From Poseidonibacter antarcticus (GTDB lineage Bacteria > Campylobacterota > Campylobacteria > Campylobacterales > Arcobacteraceae): a DNA stretch of 64,000 nt. The notes beneath the pieces are model-generated. The model did no database searches. It had not been told where the DNA came from and worked only from the letters and a program-made list of their open reading frames with translations. The translations under genes and the position numbers were made by a program. Position 1 is the first letter of the stretch. Each line of letters begins with the position of its first letter. Of the stretch, positions 25,771-35,594 are shown in pieces. Location: positions 62,001 through 126,000 of the forward strand of contig NZ_RCWF01000003.1 of the NCBI RefSeq assembly GCF_003667345.1, in the 5' to 3' direction.

Positions 25771-27690
25771 TTACTTCTTCATATTAAAATCTTCAATCAT
25801 TTCATTTGCTAATAATCTTAGACTTCTTCTATCAAGCTCATTATCAATATCATCTTCTATATTGATAATATTTTTATGAAATTTCTCAAAAAATTTCAAT
25901 ATTTTAGGATCTTTACTGTAAGAATTTTTTATTAATGCTCCAGCATCAAGCATTTGAATAACTAACTGTTTCTTATCCATAAATGCAGCATAGTTAATTG
26001 GTGTTAATCCAAATTTATCTGGAATATTTTTGATATCTTGATTATAGGAATTTATCAATTTAAAATATCTCGTAGTATCTTTCCAAATACAATTATGAAT
26101 AACAGTTCTTCCTTTATTATCAAGAGTATATAAATTGGCTTTTGCTTCAATAAATAGTCTAACAGTGTATTCACATTCTTGAACAACTGCTTTATGTAAA
26201 GGAGTTAACCCTTCATGATTTCTAGCATTAACATCAACACCTAAATTAAGTAGATTCTGCATTAATTCTAAATACTGTTTTCTATCTTTTTTACTTTTAT
26301 AAATAGCATTATAATCCATCAATTCAAAAATAATATTGTGTTCTTTATTATCTCTTAGATTAATATTTATATGAGAATCTCTAAATATTTTAAATAAGTT
26401 CATATTAAAATATAAAATAGAATCAAAAAATAAAGGTTTTCCTTTTGAATTTAATTGATTAAAGTTAATATTGGAATCTTTGATAAGTATATTAAGTACT
26501 GTTAAATAATTACCATTGATATTTAAATTTTTTTCGAGTTTGGGGTCTATTGGTTTCTGATTTTGAAGAAATAAAATTACATCACTAAGTATTTCAATAC
26601 AATTTTTACCATTTTTATTTTTTATATTAGGATTAGCATTATGTTTTAAAAACTTTTTTATAATTTCGATATTTTGTGCGCCCATCAGAATAAGAATAGA
26701 TAAAACAGTTTCTCCATAAATATTCTGATGATTTATTGATATATATTCATTATCTAAGAATAAGTCAATTAGTTTTTCATCAGCACTTCGTGTGGCAATA
26801 TAAAATGCACTTTCATTTTTTTCATCAAGTGCTTGAATATCAACACCTTTTGCAATTAATTCTTTTATCATTAATAAATGGTTTTCTTTTTGATTGTGTT
26901 CATTAGTATTTAAATAATGATTAATTGATTCAATTAAAATTGTTGTATTATCAGAAGCTCTAATATTTATATTATATCTTAGTTTAATTGCAGTTTCTAA
27001 AATAGCAATATTTTTATAACCATTTGAAATTGTATAAAATAAGAAATTTTTCCCATTTTTATCTCTTATTGTAGGGTCTGCACCTAATCTCATTAATTTT
27101 ATAGCTAAATTATTATCTTTTAAGACTATATGTTGTTGTAAAATTGTATCACCTTCGTGATTTGTATGATTTATATTTACTTCTTTTAATGATGCAATTA
27201 ATGTAATAATTTCTTTATTTCCATTTGAAACAGCATCAAATATTAGATTATTTCCATATTTGTCTTCATTTGACAAATTACTTGAATATGGAATTAAATA
27301 TTTAACTAGCTTATTGTTACAAGATATAACAGCTTCTTGGATAATTGATCTATGGTGAATATTTAAATGATTTACATTTGCTTTAGCATCTATTAATAGT
27401 TTTATTAAATTTAAATTATTTGAATATAATGAATGAAATAAAGCAGTTTCATTTTCTAAATTTGTTATTTCAGTATTTACATTTTTACTTAATAGCCATT
27501 TTACAGAGAGAATACGGTTAGTTTTTGCACATAAATGTAGAAATGTTTCTTTATCACTATTTTGAGAATTTAGATCAATATTACTATTTTTATAAATAGA
27601 ATCAATTTTTTTTTGGTCAAATATAGGGTTTAATAACTCTTTTAGTAAATCATTAACACTAAATTTTTTTTTAATAAAACTTTTAAACAT
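25771..27690 (-). CDS. Ankyrin-repeat protein
   Basis: A 639-residue protein made almost wholly of ankyrin repeats, roughly 15 by eye, from about residue 40 to 600. The most canonical are NHEGLTPLHKAVV near residue 495 and the neighbouring NKGRTVIHNCIW and KFGLTPINYAAFMDKKQL; several others are degenerate or carry longer inserts. There is no signal peptide or membrane helix, so it should be cytoplasmic, binding partner proteins. The gene lies alone between the nitrate transporter and amtB1, divergent from amtB1. It is very AT-rich. I recognise no catalytic domain and cannot name a partner. Confidence 0.9.
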   Translation of the reverse strand: MFKSFIKKKFSVNDLLKELLNPIFDQKKIDSIYKNSNIDLNSQNSDKETFLHLCAKTNRILSVKWLLSKNVNTEITNLENETALFHSLYSNNLNLIKLLIDAKANVNHLNIHHRSIIQEAVISCNNKLVKYLIPYSSNLSNEDKYGNNLIFDAVSNGNKEIITLIASLKEVNINHTNHEGDTILQQHIVLKDNNLAIKLMRLGADPTIRDKNGKNFLFYTISNGYKNIAILETAIKLRYNINIRASDNTTILIESINHYLNTNEHNQKENHLLMIKELIAKGVDIQALDEKNESAFYIATRSADEKLIDLFLDNEYISINHQNIYGETVLSILILMGAQNIEIIKKFLKHNANPNIKNKNGKNCIEILSDVILFLQNQKPIDPKLEKNLNINGNYLTVLNILIKDSNINFNQLNSKGKPLFFDSILYFNMNLFKIFRDSHININLRDNKEHNIIFELMDYNAIYKSKKDRKQYLELMQNLLNLGVDVNARNHEGLTPLHKAVVQECEYTVRLFIEAKANLYTLDNKGRTVIHNCIWKDTTRYFKLINSYNQDIKNIPDKFGLTPINYAAFMDKKQLVIQMLDAGALIKNSYSKDPKILKFFEKFHKNIINIEDDIDNELDRRSLRLLANEMIEDFNMKK

Positions 27691-27741
27691 ATCCCAACTT
27701 TTTATCTTTTATTTTACTTATTTTATAATTTCTTAGCTAAA

Positions 27742-27786
27742 AGCTATATAACAGAATTTATATAGCTGTATTTAAAAAGAATACAG
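27742..27786. repeat. Two stacked inverted repeats upstream of amtB1
   Basis: AGCTATATAA / TTATATAGCT (27742-27751 and 27758-27767, 6-base loop) is followed at once by CTGTATT / AATACAG (27766-27772 and 27780-27786, 7-base loop) and then TTTTTT. The second has terminator form on the plus strand. Both lie between the divergent ankyrin and amtB1 genes, where no upstream plus-strand gene needs terminating, so operators or a structured leader are alternatives. Confidence 0.5.
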
Positions 27787-27790
27787 TTTT

Positions 27791-27809
27791 TTGTATATAA
27801 AATATACAG
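27791..27809. promoter_or_regulatory. Candidate nitrogen operator, amtB1
   Basis: TTGTATA-TAAAA-TATACAG is an almost perfect palindrome with a 5-base spacer. Its centre is 41 bases upstream of the TATAAT box at 27841, which would suit an activator. The same arms occur before amtB2 at nearly identical spacing. Confidence 0.55.
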
Positions 27810-27840
27810 AAGGTATATTTACTTATCATTCAATATCGTT

Positions 27841-27846
27841 TATAAT
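27841..27846 (+). promoter_or_regulatory. -10 box of amtB1
   Basis: TATAAT in GTTTATAATACTC lies 30 bases before the amtB1 ATG. No -35 box and no sigma-54 GG-N10-GC pattern is seen. Confidence 0.6.
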
Positions 27847-27875
27847 ACTCTTATAAAAATTGACAAAGGGGTCTT

Positions 27876-29090
27876 ATGGAAAATTTTGCTGATGTAAAAT
27901 ATATTTTAGATGGGTTTCTGTTCGTATTTGCAGGAATCTTAGTTATGTGGATGGCTGCAGGTTTTGCGATGCTAGAAGCTGGGTTAACAAGAACAAAGAA
28001 TAATGCGACTGTATTAACAAAGAATATGGCGTTATTTGCTATTTCTTGTATTATGTATTATTTCGTAGGTTACAACTTAATGTATGGAGAAGGTTCTTCA
28101 TTTATGGGTAGTATTTCAACAATTGATATGGTAAGTGCACCAGATGCTGCATATCCTGCTGCTGCTGATTTCTTCTTCCAAGTAATGTTTGTTGCAACTG
28201 CTGCTTCTGTTATTTCAGGAACTATTGCTGAAAGAATGAAATTATGGCCATTCTTATTATTTGTTGTTGTTTTATCAGGTGTTATTTATCCAATTCAAGG
28301 TCACTGGGTATGGGGTGGAACTGAACTTGGTGGTGTTATTGCTGGTTTCTCTGATTTTGCTGGGTCAACACTTGTTCACTCTGTTGGTGGATGGGCTGCA
28401 TTAGCAGGTGTTCTTATATTAGGCGCAAGAAAAGGTAAATATGGTAAAAATGGACAAGTTAGACCAATCCCTGGTTCAAATCTTACTTTAGCTACATTAG
28501 GTACATTTATTTTATGGCTTGGTTGGTTCGGATTTAATGGTGGTTCACAATTAGCTCTTGGTTCGAAAAGTGATATTGATGGTATAGCAATGGTTGTTGC
28601 TAATACTAATATGGCTGCTTGTGCTGGAGCTATTATGGCTGCTTTATTAACTCAACTATTATATAAAAAAGTTGATTTAACAATGGTTTTAAATGGTGCA
28701 TTAGCTGGTTTAGTTTCTTGTACTGCAGGTCCTGATTTAGGAATGATTGTTGCATTTATTGAAGGTATTGTTGGTGGTGCATTAGTTGTATTTGCTGTTC
28801 CATTATGGGATAAATTAAGAATTGATGATCCTGTTGGGGCTTTATCTGTTCATTTAGTTGCAGGTATTTGGGGAACTATCGCTGTTGGTATATTTAATCC
28901 TGAAGTTACTCTTTTAGCTCAACTTAAAGGTATTGTTGTTATTGGTGCATTTGTATTTATATCTTCATTCATAGTATGGAAAATATTAGATATGGTAGTT
29001 GGATTAAGAGTTGATGAAGAAACTGAGATCAATGGTCTTGATATTCATGAAACTGGTTTAGAAGCATATCCAGAATTTAAAAGATCATAG
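27876..29090 (+). CDS. amtB: Ammonium transporter AmtB (copy 1)
   Basis: A 404-residue Amt/Rh channel with about 11 hydrophobic helices. Key residues are in place: external-gate Phe pair F101 and F105 (FFQVMF), W146 (HWVWGG), D160 and H168 (DFAGSTLVH) of the pore, and the second pore His in DPVGALSVHLVAG. The C-terminal tail (VDEETEINGLDIHETGLEAYP) is the GlnK-docking type. It conducts ammonium into the cell. glnK follows after 16 bases. There is no long signal peptide. Confidence 0.97.
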   Translation: MENFADVKYILDGFLFVFAGILVMWMAAGFAMLEAGLTRTKNNATVLTKNMALFAISCIMYYFVGYNLMYGEGSSFMGSISTIDMVSAPDAAYPAAADFFFQVMFVATAASVISGTIAERMKLWPFLLFVVVLSGVIYPIQGHWVWGGTELGGVIAGFSDFAGSTLVHSVGGWAALAGVLILGARKGKYGKNGQVRPIPGSNLTLATLGTFILWLGWFGFNGGSQLALGSKSDIDGIAMVVANTNMAACAGAIMAALLTQLLYKKVDLTMVLNGALAGLVSCTAGPDLGMIVAFIEGIVGGALVVFAVPLWDKLRIDDPVGALSVHLVAGIWGTIAVGIFNPEVTLLAQLKGIVVIGAFVFISSFIVWKILDMVVGLRVDEETEINGLDIHETGLEAYPEFKRS

Positions 29091-29103
29091 GTAAAGGAAT
29101 TAA

Positions 29104-29445
<342 letters not shown>

Positions 29446-29456
29446 TTTATACTTAT

Positions 29457-29487
29457 AATTTGAGAAAATATACTTTTTTCTCAAATT
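29457..29487 (+). terminator. Hairpin between glnK1 and amtB2
   Basis: AATTTGAGAAAA / TTTTCTCAAATT form a perfect 12-base stem with a 7-base loop 12 bases after the glnK1 stop. There is no T-run beyond the stem, but T residues make up part of its second arm. It overlaps the left edge of the amtB2 palindrome. Confidence 0.5.
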
Positions 29488-29507
29488 GTATATATATTAT
29501 ACAATTT
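29483..29507. promoter_or_regulatory. Candidate nitrogen operator, amtB2
   Basis: AAATTGTATA-TATAT-TATACAATTT is a perfect palindrome with 10-base arms and a 5-base spacer. Its centre (29495) is 40 bases upstream of a TATAAT box at 29535. It shares the TTGTATA-N5-TATACAA core with amtB1, although the surrounding sequences are otherwise different. Confidence 0.6.
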
Positions 29508-29534
29508 AACTTAATTAAATATTTTATATATCTA

Positions 29535-29540
29535 TATAAT
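29535..29540 (+). promoter_or_regulatory. -10 box of amtB2
   Basis: TATAAT in CTATATAATAT lies 30 bases before the amtB2 ATG, the same distance as in amtB1. Confidence 0.55.
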
Positions 29541-29569
29541 ATAAATAAAACAATTTAAAGGGTTTATTT

Positions 29570-30757
29570 ATGGATATAGAATCTATCTCTTACATAATTG
29601 ATACGTTATATGCAATTTTTGCAATGACATTGATTATATTTATGGTTCCAGGCTTTGCAATGTTAGAAGCAGGGATTGTTAGAACTAAAAATGTTACAGC
29701 TGTATTAACAATAAATACTTTAATATATGCAATCGCTTCACTTACTTTTTTATTAGTTGGATACTCTATTGCTTTTGGAGATTTTGGAAGTGATTCCATG
29801 AGTAAATGGGCTGCATTTATGTTTCAAATGGCATTTGTTGGTAAAGCAATAAATATTATGTCAGGGGGAGTTAGTGAAAGGGCAAAAATAGTACCTTTAG
29901 CTATATTTACAGTTATTATGGCAGCTTTTTTATATCCTATAATAGTAAATATCACATGGGGATTAAACTTTTTAGAAGGGACTTTTCTTTCTTTATCAAT
30001 GTATGATTTAGCTGGATCTACTGTAATTCATTCAACGGGTGGATGGGCACTATTAGCTGCTATTTTAATAATTGGTGCTAGAAAAGGAAGATATGTAAAA
30101 ACAGGTGGAATAAGAGTAATTCCTGCATCAAATATTCCCTTAGTAACTTTAGGTGCTTTTTTATTATGGATTGGTTGGTTTGGGTTTAATGGTGGTTCAG
30201 TAGGTTCAATTGCATCTAAAGAGAATGCAGATGCGGTTGCACTTACAATTATGAATACAAATACAGCAGGTCTTGCTGGTGCGATTATGGTTGCATGTTT
30301 TATGTATTTTAGATATAAAAAACTTGATATTACCATGATTTTAAATGGTGCATTAGGTGGATTGGTATCTATTACTGCAGGACCTGATTTGTATGATATA
30401 TATACTCCTATTTTGATTGGAGCTATTGGTGGAATTATTGTTGTATTTGGAGTAACTTTCTTTGACAAATTAAGAATTGATGATCCAGTAGGGGCTTTAT
30501 CTGTACATTTATTAAATGGTATTTGGGGAACAATAGCTGTTGGTATATTTGCTTCAAATGGAGCTGATATAACTCTTTTAGGACAACTAAAAGGTATATT
30601 ACTTGTAGCTGTATTTGCTTTTGTGTCTTCATATATTGTATTATTTATAATCAATAAGATTATGCCATTAAGAGCTGGTGAAGAAGAAGAAGTACAAGGT
30701 CTTGATGTTGATGAGTGTGGTTTAGAAGCTTACCCAGAATTTAAAAGAGCCTTCTAA
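29570..30757 (+). CDS. Ammonium transporter AmtB (copy 2, diverged)
   Basis: A 395-residue Amt protein, paralogous to copy 1 and arranged the same way with its own glnK. F85 and F89 (MFQMAF), W130, D146 and H154 (DLAGSTVIH) and the second pore His (DPVGALSVHLLNG) are retained, so it should conduct. It differs in the third helix, where FVATAASVISG of copy 1 is replaced by FVGKAINIMSGG, putting a Lys (K92) three residues after the gate Phe, and in a shorter second loop. The docking tail (QGLDVDECGLEAYPEF) is kept. It may have altered affinity or a sensing role. Confidence 0.95.
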   Translation: MDIESISYIIDTLYAIFAMTLIIFMVPGFAMLEAGIVRTKNVTAVLTINTLIYAIASLTFLLVGYSIAFGDFGSDSMSKWAAFMFQMAFVGKAINIMSGGVSERAKIVPLAIFTVIMAAFLYPIIVNITWGLNFLEGTFLSLSMYDLAGSTVIHSTGGWALLAAILIIGARKGRYVKTGGIRVIPASNIPLVTLGAFLLWIGWFGFNGGSVGSIASKENADAVALTIMNTNTAGLAGAIMVACFMYFRYKKLDITMILNGALGGLVSITAGPDLYDIYTPILIGAIGGIIVVFGVTFFDKLRIDDPVGALSVHLLNGIWGTIAVGIFASNGADITLLGQLKGILLVAVFAFVSSYIVLFIINKIMPLRAGEEEEVQGLDVDECGLEAYPEFKRAF

Positions 30758-30771
30758 TAATATAAATTTAA

Positions 30772-31151
<380 letters not shown>

Positions 31152-31152
<1 letters not shown>

Positions 31153-32180
31153 TGAGTAGTTTAACTACTTTTGAAATTCACGAGCCTTTAGATATGCACC
31201 TTCACTTACGTGATGGTGATATGTTAAAACTTGTGGCGCCACTTACTTCAGAAACTTTTTCTGGTGCTTTAATAATGCCAAACTTAGTACCTCCTATTAC
31301 TACTAAAGAAGCATTATTATCGTACAAACAAAGAATTAAAGATGCATGTAAAGATGATATTTTTGATGCTTATGTAACTTTATTTTTTCAGTCTGATTAT
31401 TCTTATGAGTTTTTAGAAGATATTAAAGATGATATTATCGCTATTAAACTTTATCCAGCAGGAATTACAACCAATTCCGAAACAGGTGCCTCTTCAATGG
31501 ATGTTGAAGTTTTAAGACCAACATTATCATCAATGAGTAAACTTGGAATTCCATTATGTATTCATGGTGAAACAAATGGTTTTGTAATGGATAGAGAAAA
31601 AGAGTTTATGCCAATTTATGAATCAATTGCAAAAGCTTTTCCTGAATTAAAAATTATTATGGAACATATCACAACAAAAGATGCTATTGATTTACTTGAT
31701 AAATATGATAACTTACACGCAAGTGTAACATTACAGCATTTACTTATAACTTTAGATGATGTTGCAGGTGGAATGTTACAACCTCATTTATTTTGTAAAC
31801 CAATTGCTAAAAGACCTGAAGATAGATCAGCATTATTAAATGCAGCTCTTAAAGCTCATCCAAAACTAATGTTTGGAAGTGATTCTGCTCCTCATCCAAA
31901 ACATAAAAAAGAGTGTTGTGGTTGTGCTGCTGGTGTATTTACTTCACCAATTGCTCTTCAAGTATTAGTAGAGTTATTTGAAAAACATAATTGCTTAGAT
32001 AATCTAAATGATTTTGTGTCATTAACAGCACAAAAAGTTTATGAATTAACTCCAAAAAAGAAAACAATTAAATTTATAAAAAAGGATTTTTTAGTTCCTG
32101 CTATTTATGAATATAAAAATGAAAATGTAGTACCTATGTATGCTAATGAAACTTTAGCTTGGAGTATTGAGAAAAGTTAA
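31152..32180 (+). CDS. pyrC: Dihydroorotase
   Basis: A 342-residue class II dihydroorotase that closes carbamoyl aspartate to dihydroorotate in pyrimidine synthesis. Metal ligands are in DMHLHLRDG near residue 15; the carboxylated Lys is in AIKLYPAGITTNSETG; further ligands are HGE and EHITT; the catalytic Asp is in FGSDSAPHPK. It is coupled to glnK2 by a one-base overlap and converges on fliM, with their last four bases overlapping. Confidence 0.95.
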
Positions 32181-33286
32181 TTCTTTTTATTTACTATTCT
32201 ATCCTTGAGAAGTCTTTTAATATTAGCAGACTTCTCTTTAGCTTTTACTAATCTTTCTTCTCTCATTACTCTTAATATTTCTAATGTTTCTAGTTTTTCT
32301 TTATCTAAATTCGATTGTATTTGAACAGCTTTTCTATTATTCGAAATTCCAGATAATGATAAAAACTTTTCTTTTTTATTTATATATATTTTATTTGAAG
32401 AAGATGTTGCATTTTTATTAAATACAATAACATCATCAACTTTTAAATTTAAAATATCTTCAGTACTTAATTCTGTTTCTGCCATCATAGCTTCAATTTT
32501 CATTTTTGCACCTGATATTAATGTTGTTATATCTTTCTTTCTACTTGATTTCCTATGTTTACCTTCAGAAAATACTTTTTCTACAATTTTATTTAATAGA
32601 GGTTCAATATATGATATTGGATAGCAAATTGATAAAAAACCAGATTCTTCATCTATAGTAATTTCAAGAACTACAAGTAATACTATTTCATGATCTGAAA
32701 TAATTTGAATAGCATTTGCATTTGTATCTCTTGATTCTGTTTTAAAGTTTAAAGTACTAATATCATCCCATATCTTATATAAATTTTTTATAAACATATT
32801 ATAAAAATGATCAAAAACTTCTACTTCTATTTCTGTTAATTCTCTATCAATATTATCATTAGTATTAACAGCACCAGAACCTAAGAGTTCTGCGATAATT
32901 TTATGTGAAATACCAGGATTACACTCTACTACAATTCTTCCTTCCATAGGTTTAATAGAGAGAGTATTTAAGGAAGTGATTTGTGGAATAGAAAGTATAA
33001 ACTCTCCATAAGTCATTTGTTCAATTGAGTATAGTTTTACATCTACAATTTTTCTAAGCATTGCTGAAAGGTCTGTAATAAAATCTCTAAGCATCTTATC
33101 ATGTATTGTAGAAAAAGCTTTAAATTGTTCGCTTGAAATACGATTAGGTTTTTTAAAGTCATAGATTGAGTAATTCTTTTCTTTTGATATTACTTTTTCA
33201 ATTGGTAAATCATCATCAATATCTTCACCTTGTTCTGCAATATCTAAGAGGGCATCTATTTCATCTTGACTTAAAAATTCAGCCAT
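32177..33286 (-). CDS. fliM: Flagellar motor switch protein FliM
   Basis: A 369-residue C-ring protein. The N-terminal FLSQDEIDALLDI is the CheY-P binding peptide; a middle domain follows (about 45-235, SIEQMTYGEFILSIPQ and the IEVEVFDHFYNMF region); the C-terminal SpoA domain spans about 245-320 (LNLKVDDVIVFNK). The tail beyond residue 320 is Lys/Arg-rich and longer than usual. It is one base after flgI and in the same direction. Confidence 0.95.
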   Translation of the reverse strand: MAEFLSQDEIDALLDIAEQGEDIDDDLPIEKVISKEKNYSIYDFKKPNRISSEQFKAFSTIHDKMLRDFITDLSAMLRKIVDVKLYSIEQMTYGEFILSIPQITSLNTLSIKPMEGRIVVECNPGISHKIIAELLGSGAVNTNDNIDRELTEIEVEVFDHFYNMFIKNLYKIWDDISTLNFKTESRDTNANAIQIISDHEIVLLVVLEITIDEESGFLSICYPISYIEPLLNKIVEKVFSEGKHRKSSRKKDITTLISGAKMKIEAMMAETELSTEDILNLKVDDVIVFNKNATSSSNKIYINKKEKFLSLSGISNNRKAVQIQSNLDKEKLETLEILRVMREERLVKAKEKSANIKRLLKDRIVNKKN

Positions 33287-33287
33287 A

Positions 33288-34337
33288 TTATCCTCTTATC
33301 TCAAATTCAACATCTATTGCGCCCATTTCTTTTATCATTTTTAGCGTATCTATTATTTCACTCATTGGTAATTTCATTACTTTCATTGCTCTTACTAAAT
33401 CAGAAATAGTAGGAGTTCTTTTTGTATTAATCATTGCATTATTTATATTAATAGCTGGCTTGTTAGCGATTTTGACATCATCACCTATATCAACACCTTT
33501 ATTAAGTTTCCTATCAACCCATTCAGCATCATTTAAAGCAGATTTTTTAATTCTAATTGTAAATGAATCTCTTGCAATTGTAACTGGAGATATTGGTATA
33601 TCAGCACCTGCAATAACTGATTGTCTATTCATATCAATAATTATTTTCTTTTTAAAATTTGAACTTAAAGGAATAGTTTGAACCATCGAAATGAATTTTA
33701 TTATTGATATTTCATCAGGTTTATTTACTTTTATTGTTCTTGTATCAACTGCATAAGCTAGTTTTCTTCCAAATTTTTTATTAATTTTTGTTTCAATTAA
33801 ATCTGCATTTTTTGCTGAACTTTTGTATAAACTCAGCGCAATAGAATCTTCATTTTGAAGACTAAAATCAATTTCATTTTCTACTGTTGCGCCATCATAA
33901 ATAAAACCTGTAGTTTTATTATTTTCATTGGCAACTATTGTTCCTTGTGAAAGTGCATAAACTTTACCATCAACACCTTTTAATTGAGTAATTAATAGCT
34001 CCCCATGATCAATTGATTTGGAGTCACCAATTGTTGAAACTTTTACTTTTATTTTATCACCTTGTCTTGAAAATGGAGGTAGCTTCCCTGTTACCATAAC
34101 TGCTGCAATATTTTTTGAATTAATTGATCCTGCTGGAATCTTTATATAAGAATTTCTAAGTAAATTCTGCAGTGATTGCATTGTAAATTTTGATTTGTCA
34201 CCAGTCCCAGCAAGTCCTACAACAAGCCCATAACCGATAAGTTGATTATCTCTTATTCCAATAATATTTGAAATATCCTTTATAGTTTGAGAGTATAAAG
34301 ATGAGAAAAAAATCAATACTAATAAAAAATACTTCAC
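33288..34337 (-). CDS. flgI: Flagellar P-ring protein FlgI
   Basis: A 349-residue periplasmic ring protein with signal peptide MKYFLLVLIFFSSLYS. Family motifs are IKDISNIIGIRDNQLIGYGLVVGLAGTGDK in the mature N-terminus (about residues 20-50) and the C-terminal DLVRAMKVMKLPMSEIIDTLKMI. The start is GTG with an AAGGTAA site upstream. It is divergent from the operon starting at 34433. Confidence 0.95.
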   Translation of the reverse strand: MKYFLLVLIFFSSLYSQTIKDISNIIGIRDNQLIGYGLVVGLAGTGDKSKFTMQSLQNLLRNSYIKIPAGSINSKNIAAVMVTGKLPPFSRQGDKIKVKVSTIGDSKSIDHGELLITQLKGVDGKVYALSQGTIVANENNKTTGFIYDGATVENEIDFSLQNEDSIALSLYKSSAKNADLIETKINKKFGRKLAYAVDTRTIKVNKPDEISIIKFISMVQTIPLSSNFKKKIIIDMNRQSVIAGADIPISPVTIARDSFTIRIKKSALNDAEWVDRKLNKGVDIGDDVKIANKPAININNAMINTKRTPTISDLVRAMKVMKLPMSEIIDTLKMIKEMGAIDVEFEIRG

Positions 34338-34394
34338 AATATGTTACCTTACACTTAATTTAAATTATTTTATCGTAAATTTAATAAAAAAAGG

Positions 34395-34400
34395 TATAAT
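34395..34400 (+). promoter_or_regulatory. -10 box for the fliQ-flgH operon
   Basis: TATAAT in AAGGTATAATCATTG lies 33 bases before the first gene of the plus-strand flagellar operon. It looks like a sigma-70 type box; no sigma-54 or sigma-28 pattern was recognised. Confidence 0.5.
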
Positions 34401-34432
34401 CATTGTAATAAAATTTATTATAGGGTGCTGAT

Positions 34433-35329
34433 TTGAATATTTATATTTATGGTAATAATAGTTTTAAAAAAGAAATACATAAAACTTTAGAACATGCAAA
34501 TATAAAATTTAAATTAGATAGTAATAGTATTATTGAAGACATTGAAGATTTGGAAGTTTTAAAGTCTAAAATTAAAGCAAATCCTAATGATATTTATTTA
34601 ATCGATGATGAAAAAATCATTAAAAAAAATGCATTATCTCAAAAAATTAAATTTTTAACACCAAAAGATGGTATTGAAGAAGTTTTTTTATTAGATAATG
34701 GAATTGCGGATTTATCAGTAGATTCTTTAAAAGAAATACCTAAATATATTCTAAGAAAATATGAAGAACAAAAAGAATTAGAACCCAATATTCAAAATTC
34801 AATAATTGATATGGTAGATGAAGCATATGAAGACAACAATGATTTAGATATTAAATTGGATGATGAATTATCGCAACTTCTTTCAAGCTCAGAAAAAAAA
34901 GAAGAGAAAAATGTTAATTTAGATGAAATAGAAAATTTAATAAAAGATGAAGATAGTTTAAATACTAATTTTGATGAGAATGTAGGTTTAAATAATATTT
35001 CTTCTGATTATGATGATGAAAAATCATTTGATGAAAATACAATTAAAGAAAAAAAAGATACATCGGTCTTAAAGAATGAAGACATAGATGATACAACGGA
35101 AAAAGAGTTTACAAAAGGAAATACTATGCCTAATGATTTTACAGAACTTGACTCATTAAATGAAAAAGACATTTTACAAGCACTAGAGGGTGTTGATAAT
35201 TCAGATATTACAGAAAAAGGTAGTGAACAAATTGAATTAAAAAGTTCAAACGTCCAAGATATTGCTGAATTAATATCAAAATTATTGAATAATAAAACTT
35301 TAGAAATAACTGTTAAAATAAAAGATTAA
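34433..35329 (+). CDS. Unrecognised acidic protein in flagellar operon
   Basis: A 298-residue protein I cannot name. Residues 1-115 look like a small alpha/beta domain (MNIYIYGNNSFKKEIHKTL, DIYLIDDEKI, IKFLTPKDGIEEVFLLDNG) that resembles a receiver-like fold in rhythm. Residues about 120-270 are highly acidic and low-complexity, probably disordered. A short C-terminal segment (IAELISKLLNNKTLEITVKI) is conserved-looking. TTG start after AGGGTG. It heads the operon, two bases before fliQ, so a role in flagellar assembly is plausible; no enzyme motif is seen. Confidence 0.75.
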   Translation: MNIYIYGNNSFKKEIHKTLEHANIKFKLDSNSIIEDIEDLEVLKSKIKANPNDIYLIDDEKIIKKNALSQKIKFLTPKDGIEEVFLLDNGIADLSVDSLKEIPKYILRKYEEQKELEPNIQNSIIDMVDEAYEDNNDLDIKLDDELSQLLSSSEKKEEKNVNLDEIENLIKDEDSLNTNFDENVGLNNISSDYDDEKSFDENTIKEKKDTSVLKNEDIDDTTEKEFTKGNTMPNDFTELDSLNEKDILQALEGVDNSDITEKGSEQIELKSSNVQDIAELISKLLNNKTLEITVKIKD

Positions 35330-35331
35330 GT

Positions 35332-35592
35332 ATGGATTTAATTGCCATTTCTGAAAGTACTGTAAAAATTATTCTATTATTAGGATTACCCTCTTTACTT
35401 GTAAGTATGGTAATTGGACTAATAATCTCAATTTTTCAAGCAGTTACACAAGTAAGTGATGCCTCATTGAGTTTTGTGCCTAAAGTTATATTTGTATCAG
35501 GATTTATTTTGATATCATTACCTTGGATTGGAGAGAATATTGAAACTTATACAAAAGATTTATGGGATTTAATATTGATTTTTGGTAATTAG
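35332..35592 (+). CDS. fliQ: Flagellar export component FliQ
   Basis: An 86-residue protein with two hydrophobic helices, the standard length for FliQ in the export gate. VMIGLIISIFQAVTQVSDASLSFVPK is the family core (residues about 25-50), and the second helix is VIFVSGFILISLPWIG. It sits two bases after the acidic protein and two before the fliJ-like gene. Confidence 0.95.
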   Translation: MDLIAISESTVKIILLLGLPSLLVSMVIGLIISIFQAVTQVSDASLSFVPKVIFVSGFILISLPWIGENIETYTKDLWDLILIFGN

Positions 35593-35594
35593 TT

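Noticed and set aside
30028-30654. Long open frame antisense to amtB2 (208 codons)
   Set aside because: It lies wholly within a well-supported ammonium transporter gene on the other strand, its composition is that of a shadow frame, and no family is recognisable.
33166-33681. Open frame antisense across fliM and flgI
   Set aside because: Overlaps two clear flagellar genes; hydrophobic content reflects the complement of their codons.
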